A DNA stretch of 13,527 bases from Acanthamoeba castellanii str. Neff. Lineage: Eukaryota > Discosea > Longamoebia > Acanthamoebidae. Under the pieces are notes generated by a model, which did no database searches, had not been told where the DNA came from, and saw only the letters and a list, made by a program, of their open reading frames with translations. Location of the stretch: the NCBI RefSeq assembly GCF_000313135.1, contig NW_004457380.1:1012973-1026499 (forward strand), written 5' to 3'. Below, piece after piece: positions 7,412-13,527 of this stretch. Each line of letters opens with the position of its first letter. Position 1 is the stretch's first letter. The translations under genes were made by a program, and so were the position numbers.

Positions 7412-10400
7412 ATGGATCCACAGGCGGCAGCATCTCATCCACCGCGGCCCACGCCGCAGCAAGCATCTGGGCGGCTCCTCCACCACCTGGATGCTGCTCA
7501 CTCCGCGATGCGCGTAGAGAGGATGATCAACGACGAGGGCACCACGGTCGAGGTGGCCTCAACGGGGTCGGGCGAGCATGCGGCGCAGCAGGACCAGACC
7601 CAGCGCTCGTTTGCCACCACCGCGACCACCTCCGCGGCCGTGAGTCCGCAGCAGGTTCACAACGTCGCGCCCGCCATCAACACGACCGCGGCACCGCCCG
7701 CTGCTGCCGCCGCGCCGCCGCGGCAGGAGGTCGAGCTGACCGATGCCGGCACCCGTCTCAAGCTGCAGGGCAAGCTCGACGAAGGTACGCCACGGCCCAA
7801 CGAATTTATTATTAAATCAATTTTCTCATTTAATAAATAATAAATAGTGTTTTATTATATAAACAAATTGCTGTACCTTTTGCTGGTGGCCACTGACGTG
7901 GCGTGTGCTACTGCGACGCATCGGGGTTTGAAGGAATGTCCAAATACCTGGCGGCCATCCGGGTCAACCCATCGTACGCTCCGGCCTACTACAACATCGC
8001 CGTCATCTACTCCGAGCTCAACCGCTACGAGGAGGTGCCGCCCCTCCCACTCATGTGCCTGCGTTTGAAAAAACACACACACCACACACACACACACACA
8101 AACACCACTGGCGTAACAACTGATTGGGGTCCAACGCCACCACAACCAACCGCACGTGCAGGCGCTGCAATACTACAACGCAGCCATCCAGCACAACAAG
8201 TTCTACGTGGAGGCCTATTGCAACGTGGGGGTGATCTACAAGAACGTGGGCCAGCTCGAGGCCGCCATCACCTTCTACGACAAGGTGCGTGCCTCAATGT
8301 CAAACCCACAGCTTTGGTGGGTGGGCGTTTTTTAACTCCGAATTCACGTATGGTGAACTCGTCCAGGCGCTCAGCATCAACCCCAACTTTGCAATTGCCA
8401 AGAGCAACATGGCGATCGCCCTGACCGACTACGGCACCTTCATCAAAAACCAGGGCAAGCGAGTGGTAAGCAATTACTATTTTTTATTATTTTTTTAAAA
8501 CAAATCTATTTCTATCTATCTATTTCTCTATCTAACAGATTATTATGATAATGGCTTATAATATTCTTATCTTGGATTATGACGATTCATTTGGATATTT
8601 AGCTCCGAAGTTGGTAAGCTCAGTTAAGGCTTACGTAATGGCGGTTGGCGATCGTGCAGGAAGCAGTCCAGTACTACCAGAAGGCGCTCACCTACAACGT
8701 ACAGTATGCCGACGCCTACTATAACCTCGGCGTGGCCTATGGCGAGATGGGCTCCTACGATAAAGGTGCTTACTTTTTCGTTCTTCTTCTTTCTTCGTTC
8801 TTTTTCGATGCTGATGGTTGCGCTGCAAACATGGTACCCGTTACCTTACCGACATCCAGCGGTCATCTGCTATGAGCTGGCGATCCACTTCAACCCGTTC
8901 TGCTGCGAGGCCTTCAACAACCTGGGCGTCATCTACAAGGACCGGGACAACCTCGAGAAGGCCATCGAGTGCTACCGATCCGCCTTGGGCATCAACCCGA
9001 CCTTCTCCCAAACGCTGAACAACCTCGGCGTGGTATACACTGTACAGGGCAAGGTACACACGCAACACGCGCAACACGCCCCACCGCACACGACCAACGA
9101 CAAGGCGTGGTCTCATTCAAATATTTTTCTTTATTTATTGAAAACTGAATAATCGACAGCTGGACGAAGCCTACGCGATCGTCAAGTCCGCCATCGATGT
9201 CAATCCGCAATACGCGGAGGCCTACAACAACCTGGGCGTGCTCTACCGGGACGAGGGCGAGATCAAGAAGGCCATCGCCTGCTACGATAAGTGCCTCGCC
9301 CTCAACACCCTCTCGCGCAACGCCTCCCAGAATCGCCTCCTCGCCATGAACTGTACCCAGAGCCCCCCCTCTCGCGCTCACCGCCGGCACCGGCTGATCG
9401 TGTTCTCTCTTTCTCTCGCTTTCTTCCCCCCCCCCGCGCGTGTTGTCCGCCATTCGTTCAGACCTGCCCGACGCCGACATTCAGACGATCTTCCAGGCAC
9501 ACAAGGAATGGGGCGAAGAGCGATGCAAGCACGTCGCCATCAGGTTGTTCCCCACTTCCAAATTTATTCGCTATCTAAACATACATTTCCGTATGTCCTA
9601 TCTAATCTATCTAATCTATCCTGACGATCGGCTGGGGTTCTTCTTTTGTCGTGGCACCGAAAGGTATCGCAACGACCACCAACACAACCGGCTGATCAAG
9701 GTGGGCTACGTGTCGCCGGACTTCTTCACCCACAGTGTCTCCTACTTCATCGAGGGCATCCTCAGCCAGCACGACCGGTCTAAGTTCGTTGTCTATTGGT
9801 AACCCCTCCCACCCTCTGCCAGTACCCTGTGCGAGTGAGTCGTTATTCTAAACGACACGCACACGCCGCACACACACACACACGCACATTACACTCGGCA
9901 CACTCATGCAGCTACTCGAACGTGGTCAAGGAAGACGCCAAGACGCAACGACTCAAGCAGCTGGCCCAGGTGTGGCGCGGCATCTACGGCAAGACCGCCG
10001 AAGAGGTTTGACCACCATCTCTTCTATTTCTAGCAAAAAGACTATTAATTTCTTGCCTTTGTCCCAAACCAAACATCAGGCTGCGGACATGATCATGGCC
10101 GACGAGATCGACATTCTCGTCGACCTGACCGGCCACACTGCTGGCAACCGCCTCGACGTCATGGCCCTCAAGCCCGCCCCCGTGCAGGTGCTCACTTCCC
10201 CGCCTGGCTCTCCATTCTGCTGTTCCCCCCCCCTCACATTTGCTGACCATGCATCGACACGACACGACCAACGACACTTCAGGTGACATACATCGGGTAC
10301 CCGAACACCACGGGGCTGCCGACCATCGACTACCGGTTCGCCGACGCCGTGACGGACCCGCTCGACTCGCAGCAGCGGTACGTCGAGGAGCTCGTGCGGC

Positions 10401-11966
10401 TCCCCCACTGCTTCCTGTGCTACACTCCGTCCCCCGACGCCGGCCCGGTACTCCAGCTCCCTTTCTCCTTTCCTTTGACACGTAACACACGCGACGTGCA
10501 CGACACGACACGACACGACACACAGCGGAACTGACGATGCATTATTTGCATTTCTCGTGTGAATTTAAGGTGGCGCCTGCGCCCTGCACCAAGAACGGCT
10601 ACATCACCTTCGGTTCCTTCAACAATCTGGCCAAGGTTCACCCTTCCCCGGTGCTTCTGTTGTGCGGCGCACTGTTACATTCATTCCTCTGCATATCTTC
10701 TGACACCACGGGCAACGACTCGCTGCGCTGCAGATCAACAAACATGTGATTAAGCTTTGGGCGCAAGTTTTGCTTCGAGTTCCTAAGTCGGTTCGTCCCC
10801 CCCTTTCAAGGGTATTGCACGGTGCGGGTGGCTCGTGTGGGCTGACTCTCCGAGTGGTGTGGTGTGGTGTGGTGGTTGGGCTACCAACCACAGAGGATGG
10901 TGATCAAGTGCAAGCCGTTCGCGTGCGACACGATCCGCAACAATTTTCTCCGGCGGCTGCAGGACGAAGGGATCGAGCCCGCCAGAGTGGACCTGCTCGC
11001 GCTTATTCCGCTGAACCACGACCACCTCCAGGCCTACAGCTACATGGACATCTCCCTCGACACCTTCCCCTACGCCGGTATGACCACTTCGTGCCCCCCC
11101 CCCTTCATTCTTCGTTCTTTTCTTCGTTCTTCGTTCTTTTATTCGTTCTTTCCTTCGTGTTGACGTTCACCGGCGGGCTCAGGGACCACGACGACGTGCG
11201 AGGCGCTGTGGATGGGTGTGCCCGTGATCACGCTCACCGGCGACAATCACGCCCACAACGTGGGCGCCACAATTCTCCAGCAAGTGGGGCACGAAGAGCT
11301 CATCGCCCGCACCAAGGAGTCCTACGTCCAGGCCGCCCTGCGCCTCGCCTCCGACGTCCAACGACTGCACGCCATCCGCAGGTATCGCATCGCCATCGTC
11401 AGCATGTATGGGTCACGTTCACGATCGTGTATCGTGTTGTGTGTCGTTCCGTGTGTGTTGCACAGCTCGCTGCGAGAGAAGATGCAGAGTTCTTATTTAT
11501 GCAACCCACGCGAGTTCACCCGCAACCTGGAGGACACCTACAGCCGGCTCTGGCGCAAGCACTGCCTCCAGCACGTCGGTACCACCATCTTTGTCTTACC
11601 CCTCCCCCCCACCTTCACGGTGGACCTCTGGATAGGCGGCCGCGCGGCACTGCTGAACTCACTCGCCGCCCGCCGCCTGCAGAGCTGTCCGCTGTCGACA
11701 ACCAGGGCCAGCCGGCACCGAGCAGCGAGCCGAACACGACCACAGGGCCGGCCAAGAAAGTCAAGATCACCACGGGTACCCCCTCCTTGCCACACTCTTA
11801 AGAGGTTTGGTTGTGGCTGTTGGTTCGTCAGCTTACGCCAGGCTCTTTCCTGGTTCCCCTCTCTATAGAAGGCACCGAACTAGACGGCGGCGGCGGCGCT
11901 GCGGCTGCAGAAAACGGAAGCCACCGCGGCCCCGCTTATGTTCACCCTGCCCGCTCTCCGTTCTGA
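7412..11966 (+). CDS. SPY: SPINDLY protein O-fucosyltransferase (TPR + GT41)
   Basis: Nineteen exons: 7412-7784, 7934-8034, 8162-8284, 8367-8465, 8660-8765, 8860-9053, 9160-9352, 9462-9543, 9664-9798, 9912-10005, 10080-10187, 10283-10447, 10570-10635, 10734-10790, 10894-11077, 11183-11381, 11466-11578, 11683-11775 and 11869-11966. All junctions keep frame (2583 nt, 860 residues). Residues 1-107 are Ala/Pro/Gln-rich. Residues about 112-390 hold eight TPRs (e.g. [20 protein letters not shown]). Residues 430-797 are the GT41 catalytic region, with [12 protein letters not shown] (H447), [27 protein letters not shown] (K613), [20 protein letters not shown] and [13 protein letters not shown]. These match SPY rather than animal OGT, so the expected reaction is GDP-fucose-dependent O-fucosylation of Ser/Thr on nuclear and cytosolic proteins. 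By my alignment K613 equals OGT K842. The tail holds a basic PAKKVK. The start is supported by an in-frame stop at 7367. Confidence 0.94.
8072..8104. repeat. (CA)n microsatellite in SPINDLY intron 2
   Basis: An interrupted CA run of about 33 bp within the 8035-8161 intron. Confidence 0.9.
8539..8613 (+). other. Possible cassette (alternative) exon inside SPINDLY intron 4
   Basis: Within the 8466-8659 intron there is an acceptor with the best pyrimidine tract of the neighbourhood (8508-8538, ending CTAACAG) and a donor GTAAGC at 8614. The 75 nt between them are open for 25 codons in the phase required by both flanking exons (phase 0). Inclusion would insert a hydrophobic, AT-rich segment into TPR 4. 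The SPY family does not need it, the composition is intron-like, and the remaining downstream intron would be only 46 nt. It may be a decoy. Confidence 0.25.
9854..9888. repeat. (CA)n microsatellite in SPINDLY intron 9
   Basis: A CA/CG-interrupted dinucleotide run in the 9799-9911 intron. Confidence 0.85.
10498..10524. repeat. (CACGA)n repeat in SPINDLY intron 12
   Basis: About five copies of CACGA in the 10448-10569 intron. It is the reverse complement of the CGTGT-type repeats in the minus-strand genes, so the sense-strand orientation is the same in those introns. A shorter block lies at 10257-10280. Confidence 0.85.
11106..11158. repeat. TTCGTTCT repeat in SPINDLY intron 15
   Basis: Imperfect copies of TTCGTTCT in the 11078-11182 intron. 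The same pyrimidine-rich unit appears in intron 5 (about 8776-8808), so it is shared between introns of one gene. Confidence 0.8.
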
Positions 11967-12102
11967 GCGCCCCAACCAAAAAGAAAAAACACAAAAAAAA
12001 CAACAAAAAAACGTCTTTTTCCATTTCCTGGAAATTTGGAAAGAAAGGCAAAGAAACACATAATTAGCATAATATTATTATATATTTTGTGTACGGCGAG
12101 AG
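11967..12102. other. Short intergenic region between SPINDLY and the next gene
   Basis: Only 136 bp lie between the SPINDLY stop codon and the next proposed start codon on the same strand. It contains A-rich stretches (about 11979-12011) and an AT-rich block (12060-12090). No AATAAA is present, so the SPINDLY 3' end must use a variant signal or extend into the next gene. Confidence 0.5.
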
Positions 12103-13428
12103 ATGGGACGAGGAGGCAAAGGGGGCAGAGGTGGCGGAGGGGGACAGGGAAAGAAGGGAGGGGGAGGAGCCGGGGCTGGACGAGGCGGAGGTGGAAGCGC
12201 TACGCGAAAGTGCCGGGGGTGCGGCAGGCCCCTGCGCGAATGCAATTCGCATCCATGCGCCACCAAAATCCTGTCCCGACACACCCCCACCATGCATGGA
12301 CCCCTTTACTTTGACCCCCCGCCTGGGTAACAATCCTCTCGCCATCATGTGCTTATTACTCCATTGTTGTCGCCCCACGTCATCAAGACATGGTGCACTA
12401 CTAAGCTCTGGATCCTTGGGAACACTCGTCCACAACCAGGTGGGTGAGCGAGCAGCAATATCTACCGGACCCTTATCATGGCGGGCACCACCACCATCAG
12501 CAGCTGCACCACCACCACCAGGTCACCACGGAAGAAGTCGAGCTGCCGACCAACCGCTTTGCCGCCCTCCTTCTCGAGTACGTTCTTCTCTCGGTCGCCC
12601 AACATGTGAAAAAGCTAATGTGTGGTGTGTGTGCGGTGTGTGCGGTGTGTGCGGTGTGTGCGGTGTGTGCGTGTGTGTGTGCGCGCGATCGTGCGGTGTG
12701 GGCGGTGTAGCGAGGGCAACGGAGACCATTCAGAGGGTGGCGGGGAGGAGGGCCAGGGTCGCCCGCGGCGCCTGACGGCCGACTTCCAGAAGTTCGAGCA
12801 GCACAACCGCCTGCGGATGGACGACGCCATCCGGCGCGGCCTCCTCTTCGGCAAAGTGCACACGGCCGAGGTGCGCGACCACTCCCCCGCGGGCTTCATC
12901 GTCGACGTCGAAGTCGCCGACGCCGACGCCGCCTTCTCTTCCACCTCATCGTCTACCACCACCGCCTCGTCGTCGAGCGACGACACCGACGAGGCCGAGA
13001 GCGACGGAGCCGCCGCCGCCTCGTCTCATGGTAACGCCCGCGTCTGTTCTCTCGATCGGTGCGCGGAGGCCGTGGTGTGCTGATCTTTTTTTATTTTTTT
13101 ATTTCTTTTTTTTGTTTCATTTCAATCAACTTTGGTCGGTGGCCACGTTGCAGCGATCAAGATTCGGGGCGTGGTGAAGTGGCACAAGCCCACCATCGCG
13201 TGCTGGCCGTCTGTCGAGGAGAGGGTGCGAGGTACGTCGCGTTTTTAAAACACTCCCGCACGCTCGCTCTTTCTGCGATTCCACACGCCTCTAGCAGGCG
13301 ACTGACCGCACCCGACGCTATACACACACACACACACACACCACACACACGCATTCCAGTCGCCGCAAAGCGGGTGCCTGTCGGGTCACGATTTGGAGTC
13401 TACTCAGGCGGCATCTGCGACTACTCGG
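12103..13428 (+). CDS. Unrecognised protein, Gly/Arg/Cys-rich N-terminus and possible PR/SET-like start; 3' end outside window
   Basis: Five exons: 12103-12326, 12440-12577, 12711-13030, 13154-13231 and 13360-13428. All four introns are GT-AG and phase-consistent (2, 2, 1, 1), and a further donor at 13429 sends the gene out of the window (276 codons visible). Residues 1-32 are almost pure Gly/Arg/Lys. Residues 37-52 hold CRGCGRPLRECNSHPC (C-x2-C-x6-C-x4-C), a possible small zinc site. Exon 2 has His-rich stretches, then VELPTNRFAALLL. Exon 3 has the compact stretch FEQHNRLRMDDAIRRGLLFG, then a Ser/Asp/Ala-rich linker. Exons 4-5 join to read VRVAAKRVPVGSRFGVYSGG, resembling the opening of PR/SET domains (basic residue, I/V-P-x-G-x-x-F-G-x-Y-x-G). 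I do not recognise the family; SET-like is a weak inference. The start codon is chosen because its exon ends in exactly the phase exon 2 needs. Confidence 0.6.
12618..12690. repeat. GCGGTGTGT minisatellite and (GT)n tract in an intron
   Basis: Four 9-bp units of GCGGTGTGT followed by an alternating GT/GC run inside the 12578-12710 intron. The alternating purine-pyrimidine tail is the type of sequence able to form Z-DNA. Confidence 0.85.
13322..13350. repeat. (CA)n microsatellite in an intron
   Basis: A CA run interrupted once by CC, ending 9 bp before the acceptor dinucleotide of the 13232-13359 intron. It occupies the place of a polypyrimidine tract. Confidence 0.9.
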
Positions 13429-13488
13429 GTATGCCCCAACGTTTGTTTTATTTTTATTTTTAATGAAAACGCCCGTATATATTGTTAT

Positions 13489-13527
13489 TCACACGCCAAC
13501 ACACACACACACACACCACGACACACT
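13489..13527. repeat. (CA)n repeat at the right window edge
   Basis: A CA-rich run with CACGACAC at the end, inside the intron that begins at 13429. It continues to or past the window end. Confidence 0.8.

Noticed and set aside
7785..7933. AT-rich intron 1 of SPINDLY considered as a mobile-element or organellar insertion
   Set aside because: No terminal repeats, target-site duplication or organellar coding similarity can be seen; it behaves as an ordinary intron with a phase-1 junction.
8551..8659. Segment of SPINDLY intron 4 translating to [14 protein letters not shown], reminiscent of the start of TrpG/PabA glutaminase domains
   Set aside because: The match is only about 14 residues in AT-rich intronic sequence, with no following glutaminase motif; chance resemblance is more likely than a captured gene fragment.
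10746..11801. 351-codon open frame running through several SPINDLY exons and introns
   Set aside because: It is in the wrong frame for most SPINDLY exons, carries no family motifs of its own, and its composition (Arg/Pro/His runs) is typical of shadow frames in GC-rich DNA.
12626..12670. CRISPR-like array of short repeats
   Set aside because: The repeats are 9-bp tandem units without spacers, inside a eukaryotic intron.

Overview
The window looks like nuclear DNA of a GC-rich, very intron-dense free-living amoeba. Acanthamoeba is the best guess, from coding style, short GT-AG introns and gene content; no rRNA or organellar marker is present to prove it. It holds five protein-coding genes, two of them cut by the window edges. 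All five were assembled by hand from splice sites, and the three whole ones close with consistent reading frame.

Layout: (1) positions 88-690, plus strand, the 3' end of a choline-transporter-like (CTL/SLC44) membrane protein. (2) 4247-767, minus strand, about 14 exons, a secreted or surface protein with an N-terminal signal peptide, beta-helix-like repeats and one C-terminal membrane anchor; seven consecutive small exons each encode one repeat. (3) 6911-4527, minus strand, 8 exons, a 560-residue transcription factor with a Zn(II)2Cys6 binuclear cluster, coiled coil and C-terminal PAS-like region, an architecture best known from fungal Ert1/AcuK regulators. (4) 7412-11966, plus strand, 19 exons, an 860-residue SPINDLY (GT41) TPR protein, the nucleocytoplasmic protein O-fucosyltransferase. 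(5) 12103 to beyond the right end, plus strand, 5 exons visible, an unrecognised protein with a Gly/Arg/Cys N-terminus and a possible start of a PR/SET-like domain.

The zinc-cluster gene and SPINDLY are divergent, with about 500 bp between start codons, so they may share a promoter. The CTL and surface-protein genes converge with only 76 bp between stop codons. I see no operon logic, mobile element, tRNA, rRNA or CRISPR. Simple repeats (CA/GT, CGTGT, GAAA, TTCGTTCT, poly-C) lie almost wholly in introns. About two thirds of the donor sites I placed have C at intron position +4.

The most interesting items are the exon-per-repeat architecture of gene 2, the fungal-style zinc cluster split by an intron in gene 3, the shortened TPR array and a possible hidden 75-nt cassette exon in gene 4, and the unidentified gene 5.
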